DNA of 64,000 nucleotides from Diphasiastrum complanatum (Eukaryota > Streptophyta > Lycopodiopsida > Lycopodiales > Lycopodiaceae): positions 47,429,939-47,493,938 of the forward strand of contig CM055098.1 of assembly GCA_029204225.1 (NCBI GenBank), in the 5' to 3' direction. The notes below the pieces were generated by a model. That model saw only the letters and a program-made list of their open reading frames with translations, had not been told where the DNA came from and did no database searches. Below are positions 54,736 to 64,000 of this stretch, one piece after another. Numbering within the stretch: the stretch's first letter is position 1; each line of letters starts with the position of its first letter. The position numbers and the translations under genes were made by a program.

Positions 54736-55711
54736 ATCTTAACTTATAACCTATCTTGAAACATAAAAACATCATCCACATCTATGCTAAATCATCAACC
54801 ATCTACATTAACCACCGATGGAGAGAGAGAGCGAGCGAGAGTGAGCTTGGATCTTCCAAGAAGAGGGAGAGAGAAATCAAAAACCAAAAAGTAGAGAGGG
54901 AGAGATAGATGGAGGGGAGGAGAGGAGAGGAGAGGCACCAAAGTTTAGTAGAGTTTTCTCTATTCAAAATAGTATATTAAAAATGGTGTACAATAGGTGT
55001 CTTTTTATCTTTGGGGTGGCCCTTGCCCCTTGCTTCCTATTGGCTACTTGCAAGGAGGTGGGATTGAAATTCACACCCTTCACAAGAAACACAAAATTTC
55101 AACTAGTTTAGTCAAATTTGCTACATTTGTTTATATGGCAATTGAGGTCAATTTCATATTAAACTTAGAATTTGACTTTTCAAAGTTATTTTAGTCTAAA
55201 AACATTTGAACACACTTTTGGAAAGTGTAGAACACGAGTTTTGGAGAGATTCAATTTGAGTAGTAAAGACATTGAATCTAGTCACAGTTTTTCATTATGG
55301 AGGAAAACCAAAGTTTGAACTTAGGTTTGGACGTGTTAGAAAAGGATGTAACTTGTGGAAGAGGAGACATTTTTTCTCTCTTATCTCATTCATTCTTATA
55401 TATGGTTCTCTTGGATTCTACTATCTATTGGTGCACTATACTTGTGATATCTTGCAATTTTGTGAGTAAAATGTTCATTAAATGTTATTTTTAGATCCAC
55501 ACGTGTGAAATATAGTAGCTTACTATTTTTGTAAGGATATAAACTTTATGTTATGTTTTGATTCATGTTTGATCAAGATCTATTAGAGTTTGCATCTCAT
55601 TCGTAGTGTAGATATTGGTTTTTCTACATTGGCAAGATTGGTGAGTTGTTGTCTTTCTAACCCAAGTCCATTTTGTAGATTTGGATTTTAATTGATCTAA
55701 AATCTTTCACA

Positions 55712-55903
55712 GTTCATTTGAATTACCACTTTTGAAAAGTGTGAGAAAGTTAGGAGGTCAAGTTTGGACACATTCAAATTTGAATGTTAGATGCATTGAA
55801 TCTAGTCATATTGTTGATAGGGTTTTTGTTATGGAGGGAAACCAAAGATTCATCAATGAGACATGGACCTGCTATAAAATAATGTAAACTCGTGGAGAAA
55901 GAG

Positions 55904-55985
<82 letters not shown>

Positions 55986-56307
55986 CATGCTTATACATGA
56001 GTTCTCTTGGGTTCATCTATCCATTGGCGCACTATCTTGATGAAATCTTGCAATCTTTGTGTAGAATGCTCATACTTTTCTATTTTTGGATCCACACATG
56101 AGAAGTATAGTAGGGTACTATTATTGTATGGATAACAACTTCATTTTATGATATATTTGATGTTTGATCAAGTTCTTATTGAGTTTGCATCTCTTTCATT
56201 AAGTAGATGCTGATTTTTCTACATTGGCAATGTTGAATGTTCCGTTGACTTTCTAACCAAAGATCAAGGGACACATTTTGGATCTTAGTGATCGAAAATT
56301 CTTCACA
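55712..56307 (+). repeat. Second family B LTR, 5' truncated
   Basis: Begins inside the LTR (ACCACTTTTGAAAAGTG) and ends AATTCTTCACA. It has a TATA-like CTATAAAATA at about 55872 and the (CT)n tract. It is directly adjacent to the preceding LTR end, giving tandem LTRs. Confidence 0.75.
55905..55981 (+). repeat. (CT)n microsatellite in the family B LTR
   Basis: About 38 CT units, at the same LTR position as the (AG)n tract at 10820-10919 (opposite strand). It begins about 25 bp downstream of the TATA-like box. Confidence 0.97.
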
Positions 56308-57246
56308 ATACATATATACTAGTGGGTTAGCCCATCGTTGATGGGCAACCGACAATTTGGGTGGTGGCTTGTGGTCGAGACGTGTGGATGATGCTCAGAA
56401 CGAGCGATTGATGATCTACTTAGCCATCTTTATTGGGGAATGAATGCTGAAGCGCGGTCCAATGAGGTGGACCAATCGAACAATCGGATCGGGACGATCC
56501 TACTACTACTCAGAGGCAAGGTTCGACGTAATTCCCTCGGTGCATGCACTATTGATAACTAAGTAGACGAATACAATAAAGAGTTGCATGGTTGTAGTGG
56601 GAGCAAAGAGCAGACAATCTGACAAAGCAATCAGAAAGTCAGACAGAAGTGGAAAGCATGCAACACTGACATAGAATCTGAATGCAGAACCAGACAGTAG
56701 TTTATTCAAATTAGATATAATTAAATACAAGTCAAATAATGCAGGTGAGCACAAGAAAATTGTGGACGAAACCGCATGTTCACAAAGCTAACTACAATCT
56801 ATAAAAGCTACGAGCTCATACTGACAATCCGTTTGAAAGGAAAGAATCGATACATGAAAGAATCTACAAAGTCTATCTCGTTAACTACTTGTTGCACACT
56901 GAATAGATTGCAATGATCTATATATAATTTACATTTGTGTAGATGGGTGTATAAAAGATGGAGTGTTGTTATCATTGTCAAGTTAGTTTCACAGTATAGA
57001 AGGTGAGCGTGAGGAGGTTCGATAAGTCAGATTTTTTTCATATGTCGGATAAGTAAGGTTTCTCCGATAAGTCGGCCAAATTGGGTCTACTCGATAAGTC
57101 GGACAAACCCGATATGTTGGCCTTCTTCTCTTGCTCATCTTTAGTAGTTGAGCTGTGCAACAATGCAAGTAAATATGCATCAATGAATGGAACTAGATTA
57201 ACATGGAATTTAGGGGAGTAGAGGAGATAAATCCAACAGCCCCCTC
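56308..57246. other. No gene; possible reverse LTR with short repeats
   Basis: CCAACAGCCCCCTCAT at 57233-57248 would read on the minus strand as a polypurine tract followed by a TGTTGGATT LTR start, so part of this stretch may be a reverse copia LTR ending at 57238. Degenerate CGATAAGTCGG units lie at 57020-57122 (about 24-bp spacing). The other end of such an LTR is not identified. Confidence 0.3.
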
Positions 57247-57975
57247 ATGAACATTTTGTCTAGCAAGATCAATATTTCATTGGGAGAGTTCCTCAAGTTG
57301 GTGCCAAAAGCAAAAGAAGTCTTAGCGCAAAAGTTAGCTCAAGTCGAACCAGAAGTCCATCAGGAGCCACTTTTTTGTACTGGATTTAAAGAATCTAATG
57401 AAGTACTCCATGTTGGAGTCGTTTGGGAAAGTGAACAAAAGAATATCACTCTGCCGATACAACATAGACAATCTCCTAACGAAGCGGCTGTGATAGATGG
57501 CGGTTCAGGAGTTAACATGATTTCTACAAAGCTACGTGCAAAATGGGACCTTACAAAGATCAAGCCTGTTACTTTTGCTATTAAGCTAGCTGATCAAACG
57601 ACAGTTCGTCCACGAGGAATGGTTGAAGATATACCTGTCAGAATTGCGGAAGTACAGTTCGTCATTACTTTCGTAGTGATGGACTTACCAGAAGCGCCAA
57701 ATGTCTACCGAGTTCTATTGGGATGTCCATGGTTACAAGTTGCGCAAGTAATTCATAACTGGGATACTGGAAAAATCACTTTTGCAAATCGTGAACATGC
57801 TGTTAAAGTTGATTATACAACTTGGACTATCAAACCAGTGGTTCAAAAAGAAGATGACGATTTGTCAACAACGGATCACACTTGTGACCGTTCAGAGAAA
57901 AATTTTGAAGTTCATTACGATTCTCAAATGGATACTGTCAACTGGAATGAAACTGTGATAACACGAAAATGTTAA
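57247..57975 (+). pseudogene. Gypsy C2 aspartic protease fragment
   Basis: A 242-codon open frame: KLVPKAKEVLAQKLAQVEPE, then NEAAVIDGGSGVNMISTKL, the retropepsin active site in which the usual D-S/T-G is D-G-G, and NVYRVLLGCPWLQVAQVIHN near the C-terminal half. The active-site Asp is retained. The next sequence is an LTR piece, so RT is missing. It is a different subfamily from the protease at 37.9-38.5 kb (DSGSNMNII). Confidence 0.75.
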
Positions 57976-58200
57976 ATATTGAATATCAACATAAATATGG
58001 CATGATATACTCGAAAATGAAGATATGAGCTGGTTAAGTATAAATCAAGAAGAGCCTAAGTTATTATTTGGGAATATATCTCCTAAGTACTTGTCTTGTA
58101 ATTAAGGACAAGACCTTTAAAAGGAAAAGACATTACTAGGTCATCCATACAAAACTACTAGATACAAAAAGACATGTTAAACTAGAGTAACTTTAACTCG
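57973..58200 (+). repeat. Gypsy C LTR internal fragment
   Basis: Matches 50372-50610 of the gypsy C LTR (TATTGAATATCAACATAAA, ATGGCATGATATACTCGAA). It lies between a protease and an integrase fragment, so it marks a recombination scar. Confidence 0.8.
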
Positions 58201-58937
58201 TGATGATTTTCCAGACGAACATTTATTCGAGATTTCATCTACAAATTCGCTATATTCTGATATCATTACTTATCTCAAGGATTAGATATATCCGGATGGT
58301 TACGATTTGGAGCAAAAGACAGTTTTCCAATATAAGGTAGCACCTTATACAATTATTAACAATGTTCTGTACAAGCTTGGTGCTGACCATCAACTACGAA
58401 GATTTCTCGAAACTGAAGACATTAAAAAGGTCGTTAAAGCCTTACACTCAGAAGATGTTGGTGGACATTTTGCTTTGAAAAATATAGTTAATAAGATATT
58501 GACTGCCAAGTACTGGTGGCCAACAATGTTCAAGGATGTGTCAAACTTTATTCGTTCATGTGATCCATGCCAGAGATCTGGTAAGCCTACAAAAGCAATG
58601 AATTGGCTGTTGACACCAATCCTGCCTCTTGCACCATTCGAGAAGGATTGACTTTGTCGGTCCAATCAAACCTGTTACCCAACATACAAAATGTCGTTAT
58701 ATTTTAGTTGCAACGGATTATGCTACCAAGAATGTTGAAGTAGAGACAACGAAACAAAACGATGCAAAAACTGTCGCGACGTTCTTATTCAAATATATCA
58801 TCACCAGATATGGTTGTCCACTCGAACTAGTAAGTAACCGAGGTACACATTTTTAAAATGACACTATACGGTTGTTAACAACTTATTTCCTGATCAAACA
58901 CAGAAAAACTACACCGTATAATCCAAAAGCAAACGGG
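58201..58937 (+). pseudogene. Gypsy C2 integrase N-terminal half
   Basis: Closely related to 40188-40935 of gypsy C: VFQYKVAPYTIINNVLYKLG, HSEDVGGHFALKNIVNKILT, CDPCQRSGKPTKAMNW, then a small deletion removing the KWLI stretch (FEKD then a stop; IDFVGPIKPVTQ resumes in another frame) and LELVSNRGTHF, where the second catalytic Asp is replaced by Asn. It ends at 58937 within PKANG, where a copia LTR is inserted. Confidence 0.85.
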
Positions 58938-59199
58938 TATTAGAAATCAATGATAAACTTCATTGTTACTGTTTACGATGCACATTAATGTTGACAATTG
59001 TGACCAGCTGTCAATAGTCGTAGGCTAGTCTATTAGTCTACTCGTACGTTTTCTCTCTCTATCAGGGTTCAGGGTTTATTTGTACATTTTACATTCTGTA
59101 TGAGTTAGTGTAATAGAGTGACAGTACGTGTTCTTCTTCCGTCTTTTTGTGGTGATTGCTTATGGTGAATGCTTGATGTTGCATATCTAATTCTTGACA
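58938..59199 (+). repeat. 5' LTR of copia A copy 2
   Basis: 262 bp, starting TATTAGAAATC (TG changed to TA) and ending TTCTTGACA. It aligns with 4179-4442 over its whole length. Confidence 0.9.
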
Positions 59200-59211
59200 T
59201 GGTATCAGAGC
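59200..59211 (+). other. Primer binding site, tRNA-iMet type
   Basis: TGGTATCAGAGC directly after the LTR, as in copy 1. Confidence 0.9.
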
Positions 59212-59740
59212 AGCGATAGTCTTGCGTGCCTGATCAATGGATACAGCTTGTCACAAGCTCCGCAACGAAGTGAGAAAGTCCTTCACGGGAGGTGAAAAGA
59301 GACAAAAACAGCTGGAAGAAATTCTTCTTTGGTGTATTTTGTAGGGTTGGAGCTCAGAATCATCAGTGAGGAACAAAAGCACAGTCTCGGAGGCATAAGA
59401 AAGGCCAGGGCAGCATCAGACAGATTGAAAATTTGTTGAGTGGGAGAGATTTTTACAATACTTTCTAGTTATTGTGGAATGTGCTATTTGTGTGAGAGGT
59501 TTGCCAAGAAATCTCTCATTTGTCTGTTTGGAGTACCGCAAATCACACTAGACAATGTCTAGTACTACCATTCAGAGTTAAAAGGCTTCATACTTTTCAC
59601 ATTACTGATCTCTGTCTTTTGAACGATCACACATTTCGAAATCTTTGCAAAGAGGAGGCGACGTAGCCGCTGCGCCGCAGTGGAGTATCTAGAATATTCC
59701 CTCTGAAAGTTTTTATATTCTCTCTATTTTTAATTTTTTT

Positions 59741-59988
59741 CGTACCAATATTGGATCGACGCGTCAGAGGTTGGAAAAATCTTGAGCAATCGTACATCCG
59801 TGCATCATACAGATATAGCATATCCGTACCAATATCGGATCGACGCACCTGAGGTAAAGAAAACCAAGAGCAGTCGTACATCCGCGCGTCATACCGATAT
59901 CACATATCAGTACCAATATCGGAGCGACGCTCCAGAGGTAAAGAGAATCCCGAGCAGTCGTGCACCCGCGCGTCGTACCGATATCAGG
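59741..59988 (+). repeat. Three tandem leader repeats, copy 2
   Basis: Three units of about 83-85 bp with conserved inner blocks (GAGCAGTCGTACATCCGCG). Arms ATATCGGAGCGACGC and GCGTCGTACCGATAT in the third unit pair at 13 of 15 positions. Same location as in copy 1, upstream of gag. Confidence 0.85.
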
Positions 59989-60053
59989 TGTACAACCAAA
60001 AATTTATAGTTCTGTGAGAATAAATTTTGTGATCCAGACTCATCTATCCAGTA

Positions 60054-60430
60054 ATGGCAACTCTAAGCGAGAGTGTTCTTAATGAGTCAAGCAAATTGGA
60101 AGGTGTCGGCAACTATGCAGTTTGGAAATTCAAACTGAAGAACATTTTGATGGAAAATGAGCTATGGGAGATCATGACAAGTGAAGAGACAAGGCCAGTG
60201 ATTGAAGAAGATCAGCGAGCATTTGATAGGAGAAGACGGAAAGCCCAAAATGTCATCAACTTATCAGTTAGAGATGCAATTATTCCCTATATTTCAGATT
60301 CGGAAGGACCAAAAGAAGCGTGGGATACATTAAAGGCATTGTTTGAAACTACAAATACATCTCGAATACTATTTTTAAAGACAAAGTTGCATACATTGTG
60401 GATGGATGATGGTGCAACTATTGTCGATCA
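60054..60430 (+). pseudogene. copia A copy 2 gag, truncated
   Basis: Starts MATLSESVLNESSKLEGVGN and continues YAVWKFKLKNILMENELWEI and EAWDTLKALFETTNTSRILF without a break to DDGATIVDH, where copia D begins. In this part it is intact, unlike copy 1, and supports placing a one-base deletion in copy 1 near 5414. Confidence 0.9.
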
Positions 60431-61112
60431 TGTTAAAAATTCACAATTCTAGCTTGACTAGTTTTGGTCATATGACTTGTAAATAGTTAGATGGTCATGA
60501 TGTGGCTTGTCACACGTGCCAAATAGCATAGGATTCCATTCATAAGGATGTTCTCAAGTAGACCTAAGTGTTAGAACCTTTGGAATGAGTCCAAATTATG
60601 CTTAGATACAAGGGAGAAAAAATAGGAGCTATTTTTGGTAATTTTTGCATTGTTGAGGGATCTCCAAGATTCCAACCCTAACTTGGTAGGGATGAAAGAT
60701 CCACAAAAATTAGCATTAGGGATAGGTTTAGGGCTACTCATACCTGCCCAAAACCGTGATGGATCATGTATATATAGGTGATGATATCTCACCAAAATCA
60801 ATCAAGCAATTTCATGTTTTTTCTCTCATAATGGTGCAATTGCTCTCTATGTTCATAATTGTTTGAGTACTTGTGATTACTAATGATTATAGGATTGAAT
60901 GTAGGTCTGGTGTACAGTACTCAGACTGTGGGAGGCCGTACTTTCACACGTGTGAAGCCTTCTTCAAGGATTTGGGCCATTTAGTGAGGTTCAAGCATAG
61001 ATTTTTGATGGATTTTGATGGTTCAACTTGTGCTAATCTTATGAAATCATAATCTATTGTTTCCCTCATCATTTCAAGTGTTTTAGGATCCTTATTTGCT
61101 GTAATTTTTACA
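60431..61112 (+). repeat. 5' LTR of copia D
   Basis: 682 bp from TGTTAAAAATTCAC to GTAATTTTTACA with a TATA-like GTATATATAG at about 60768. Identical length to the solo LTR at 13.2 kb. Confidence 0.95.
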
Positions 61113-61125
61113 TGGTATCAGAGCC
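61113..61125 (+). other. Primer binding site, tRNA-iMet type
   Basis: TGGTATCAGAGCC immediately after the LTR. Confidence 0.92.
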
Positions 61126-61922
61126 TAAAGGCTGAAATGAGCTAAATCCTTGGTTTTCATTCAATTTGATCACAATTTTTGATCTAAATCTTGCGTAGAT
61201 TGGATCTTAGCATCTAGTATTGATTCTAGAACTCAAAGTGAGTCAAATACATTGGAGATTGGTGTTGTGTGACTTCATTTGCAGGTGTTTAGGTGTCTAA
61301 AACCAGAGGCAAAGTTGAATTCAATTCACATTACCAAGATAGCAAGTTTTGCTTGCTCCAAGCATTGATTTCTAAGCGAGTTTTGGAGGTGATTTCATAG
61401 AGGAGGCTTTCTAGCATTCAAGGAGAGGGAAGATCAGAGTTTTGGGGACTCTTCAAGGCTTTTCTAAGGTGTAGTAGGCACCTCCTAAAGTGATTTAGGT
61501 TCAGTCCAACCATTGCTTGACTTATGCACCAAATTAGATCAATTTTTCATCAATTTTGATCATTTTTTGCTTGTGATTGGATAGTAGATTGTGTTGCATC
61601 CTCATTAAGTTCCATTTAGATCTTTTACAAGTGATTTTGGAAGTATATTAGGTTGCTGAATTCACTCTTGATCAGATCATTTGGAAGCTTTAATGTTCTT
61701 TATAGAAAGAGGGGCAATTCTACTAGTATTGTCTACTTCAATCAAGCAAGTGCATTGTTTCTAGTATTCTATGATTTGATTTTGTTAGAGATCATTCTTA
61801 GATCTTTATAGGAAGTCTATTACTGATCTTTTCAGGTCCCTAAGAAGTGGGATAAGGTAGACCTTCAATCAAATCAATAGAAGTAACCTTCATTTGTGTC
61901 AAGTCCTTGATTAGGAGACTAG
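61126..61922 (+). other. Untranslated leader of copia D
   Basis: About 800 nt with no frame and no tandem hairpin array, unlike the leader of copia A. It ends at the gag ATG at 61923. Confidence 0.7.
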
Positions 61923-64000
61923 ATGGCATCTATAAATGCATATCTTTTGGATACTAATGAAAGGCTCAACAAAACTAACTATTCCATATGGAAAGTTAGA
62001 ATGGAATCTATCATGATCATGCAAGATCTGATGGAAATTGTAAATGGTAAGGAGGGTGAACCTATTCATCCTCAAGAAAAAGCCAAATACATCAAGAGGT
62101 GCAATGTTGCACTACATTGCATAAAAATGAATGTTGCAAATGAACTCTTAAGAGAGGTAGGAGATTGCACTTCAGCTCAAGATGCTTGGGAGACTTTGCA
62201 AAAGGTCTATGAATCCAAGAACCAAACTAGAATGTTAGCTTTGAAGAATCAAATCTATAGAAGCTATCAAAAGAAAGGAGAGAGTGCACATACTTTTGTC
62301 CTAAGAGTAAAGGAATTGAACAAAGAGCTAGCCTTTATAGGTGACCCTATCAAGGATGAAGAGCTTGTTCAACTCATATTGAATGGACTAAGCTTTGAAT
62401 TTGACAATTTGGTTCAGGAATATGCAATTATGGGTAAGCTACCCATACATGAAGAACTCCAAGGCACACTCATGGCCGAGGAATCAAGAAGGAGCCAAAT
62501 GCAAGAGAGGATGGATAGGCTTTCCATCCAAGGTGGAGATGACCAAGCTCTCTTCACCAAAGGCAAAGGCAAGTCCAAAGGCAAAGGATCAACATTCAAG
62601 AAGTCTACAAAGCTTGAGGATCAAGAAGGATCCCCAAAGGCATCTCCATCAACCACCAAAGTCAAGAAGGACAAATCAAAGGTGAAGTGCTACTATTGTA
62701 GCAAGATGAGGCATTATGCCTCGGAATGCTTCAAGAGGAAGCAAGATCAAAGCCAAGCCAACATGAGCAAAGAGGATGAGGAGGAGAGTTCACATGAGGA
62801 CTCTCTCATGATGTCCATATTTTCTTCAACAAGTTTCAAAGGAGAAGATCCTTGGTGGATTGACTCGGGTGCTAGTTCACACATGACTAGTAAAAGGGAG
62901 TTTTTCTCTTCTCTCTTATCTTATGATGGACCTATAAAGCCTATCTATACAGCAAATGATGAAGCTTGTAAGATTGAAGGAGTTGGTAGCATTCCCCTTT
63001 GCTTAGGATCTTCCAAAAAGATCAACATAGAAGGTGTTTTGTACATTCCTACAATAACAAAGAATCTACTAAGTGTTGGCCAAATGGTAGACAATGGTTT
63101 CAATGTTGACTTTGCTTCAAATGAATGTTTCATCAAGAAGAAGGGTAAGATAGTGGCTAAGGGCACTAGACTTGGCAAACTTTATAAGCTGGATGCATTT
63201 GTGGATACTAATGTTGTCATGTTGGCCGAGAAGAGCAAGATATCTACCTTTACTTTATGGCACAAAAGACTTGGACATGTCAACTCGGGTTCCATGGAGG
63301 CTATGATCAAGGAGGAGTATGTTTTAGGCCTACCAATGTCTATTGGGAAGGAAGACAAGGTTTGTGAAGCTTGTGCCTTATCCAAGGCACATAAGAAGGT
63401 GTTTCCTAACTCCATCACAAAGTCATCTCATCCTCTTGAACTCATACACTCGGATGTGCACATTGCTAGCACCAAATCTAATGGAGGTTCATCCATGTTT
63501 TTAACCTTCATTGATGACTACTCAAGATATTGTTGGGTGTTCTTACTTTCTTTCAAGTCTCAAGTATTTGATACTTTTGTAAAGTTCAAGTTGTTTGTGG
63601 AAAAGCATCATAATCATAGCATCAAGATTCTTAGAAGTGACAATGGTGGAGAATTCATCTCCAATGAGTTCAAGGCCTTTTGTGAGGAGGAAGGGATCAA
63701 GAAAGAGACTTCTTGTCCTTACACTCCTCAACAAAATTGAGTTGCTGAAAGAAGGAATAGAACATTATGTGAATGTTCTAAGGCTTTAAGATTAGATGCT
63801 TGTTTGCCCAAATCCTTTTGGGGTGAGTCTCTTGTATGTGCAAACTACTTGATGAATAGGGTGTCTTGCAAAGCAATTGAAGGCAAAACTCCTTATGAGA
63901 TGTTGTATGGAAAGAAATCCAATCTTAATCACTTGAAAGTTTTTGGGTGTATATGTTATGTGCATGTGCCATTGGAAACAAGAACCAAGGAGGATCCATC
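61923..64000 (+). CDS. copia D gag-pol polyprotein (one in-frame stop, partial)
   Basis: 605 open codons from ATG 61923. Gag (residues about 1-200) has NYSIWKVRMESIMIMQDLME and DAWETLQKVYESKNQTRMLA. A Lys/Gly-rich linker is followed by CYYCSKMRHYASEC (CCHC), protease PWWIDSGASSHMTSKREFF, GAG-pre-integrase LWHKRLGHVNSGSME with CEACALSKAHKK, and integrase LIHSDVHIAS and LRSDNGGEFISNEF. A TGA at 63738 replaces the Gly codon in PQQN-G-VAER; the frame then goes on with the catalytic Glu (VAERRNRT) and KVFGCICYVHVPLETRTKED to the window end. Apart from this stop all motifs are intact. Confidence 0.93.

Larger units (their letters stand above)
53180..55096. mobile_element. 1.9-kb insert of unknown class in a family B LTR
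   Basis: Defined by comparison with the uninterrupted LTR at 10490-11237. No coding motif. It contains the CCGATGG/CCGACAG cluster, A-rich tandem repeats at 54.4-54.74 kb and GA-rich DNA (54820-54935). Possible ends TGTGAAGATT and AAACACA suggest an LTR or related insert, but I find no long direct or inverted terminal repeats and no clean target duplication. Confidence 0.5.
53170..55711 (+). repeat. Family B LTR, interrupted
   Basis: Starts TGTGAAAGAT at 53170, resumes TTTCAACTAGTTTAGTC at 55097 and ends AATCTTTCACA at 55711. The 55.1-55.7 kb part has the family blocks (CACTTTTGGAAAGTGT, TTGAATCTAGTCACA, TGGAGGAAAACCAA) and a short CT tract instead of a microsatellite. Confidence 0.75.
51471..56307 (+). 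mobile_element. Non-autonomous family B element, copy B2, with split LTR
   Basis: Interior (51471-53169), polypurine tract (GAAGAGGGAG), then an LTR whose first 9-10 bases at 53170-53179 are separated from the rest (55097-55711) by a 1.9-kb insert. A second, 5'-truncated LTR follows (55712-56307). The interior corresponds to copy B1 on the opposite strand. Confidence 0.7.
58938..60430 (+). mobile_element. Ty1/copia family A, copy 2, 5' part
   Basis: LTR (58938-59199), primer site, leader with tandem repeats and the first 125 codons of gag, then cut by insertion of copia D at 60430. It is inserted in the gypsy C2 integrase. Confidence 0.9.
60431..64000 (+). mobile_element. Ty1/copia element D, 5' half, runs off the window
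   Basis: Complete 5' LTR, primer site, an 800-nt leader and a nearly intact gag-pol. It is the best-preserved element here. A solo LTR of the same family is at 13195-13876. The 3' part lies beyond 64000. Confidence 0.93.

Noticed and set aside
55774-56101. Arg-Glu/Ser-Leu frames across the (CT)n tract
   Set aside because: Same artefact of a dinucleotide repeat.

Overview
This 64 kb window looks like nuclear DNA of a land plant with a large, repeat-rich genome. I see no host protein-coding gene, tRNA, rRNA, CRISPR array or prokaryotic operon that I can support. Almost everything recognisable is transposable-element sequence of plant type: Ty1/copia elements with initiator-Met tRNA primer sites (TGGTATCAGAGC), Athila/Tat-like Ty3/gypsy elements with tRNA-Asp primer sites (TGGCGCCGTTGC), a LINE 3' end, a tRNA-like SINE pair, a MITE-like insert and two non-autonomous LTR families. 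The lineage (angiosperm, gymnosperm, fern or other) cannot be fixed from this sequence.

Layout. 0-2.8 kb: reverse-strand copia with integrase and RT deletions. 2.8-4.2 kb: two inverted fragments of an unknown ORF. 4.2-9.3 kb: copia family A copy 1. 9.3-14.1 kb: reverse-strand copia-related LTR family B, including non-autonomous copy B1, itself carrying a 371-bp terminal-inverted-repeat insert and a 682-bp solo LTR with a perfect target duplication. 14.1-16.3 kb: two copia fragments joined in opposite orientation. 16.3-20.0 kb: 3' end of gypsy family F with extra ORFs before its LTR. 20.0-21.6 kb: LINE 3' end. 21.6-27.6 kb: AT-rich desert with a SINE-like pair and a GC-rich island. 27.6-28.8 kb: 3' end of a reverse copia. 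29.1-32.4 kb: internally deleted gypsy C1 joined to an inverted integrase piece and a reverse family F LTR. 32.4-34.5 kb: reverse copia E. 35.2-51.5 kb: a large gypsy C element (gag, protease, RT/RNase H, integrase, then a long post-pol region) interrupted by a complete 5,085-bp non-autonomous LTR element H with target duplication GATGG. 51.5-56.3 kb: forward copy B2, whose LTR is split by a 1.9-kb insert. 57.2-58.9 kb: gypsy C2 fragments. 58.9-64 kb: a nest in which copia A copy 2 sits in gypsy C2 integrase and copia D sits in the gag of copia A copy 2.

Coding sequences are mostly broken by stops, frameshifts or deletions. The longest intact frame is copia D gag-pol (605 codons to one TGA in integrase), continuing past the window edge. 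The most unusual signals are non-coding. Two hairpins in the family F LTR share one 13-nt loop but have different stems. Copia A has three tandem units with inverted ends in its gag leader, seen in both copies. Family B LTRs carry CT/GA microsatellites just downstream of a TATA box. Several gypsy elements have post-pol ORFs of unknown function. The non-autonomous families B and H have conserved interiors without polymerase.
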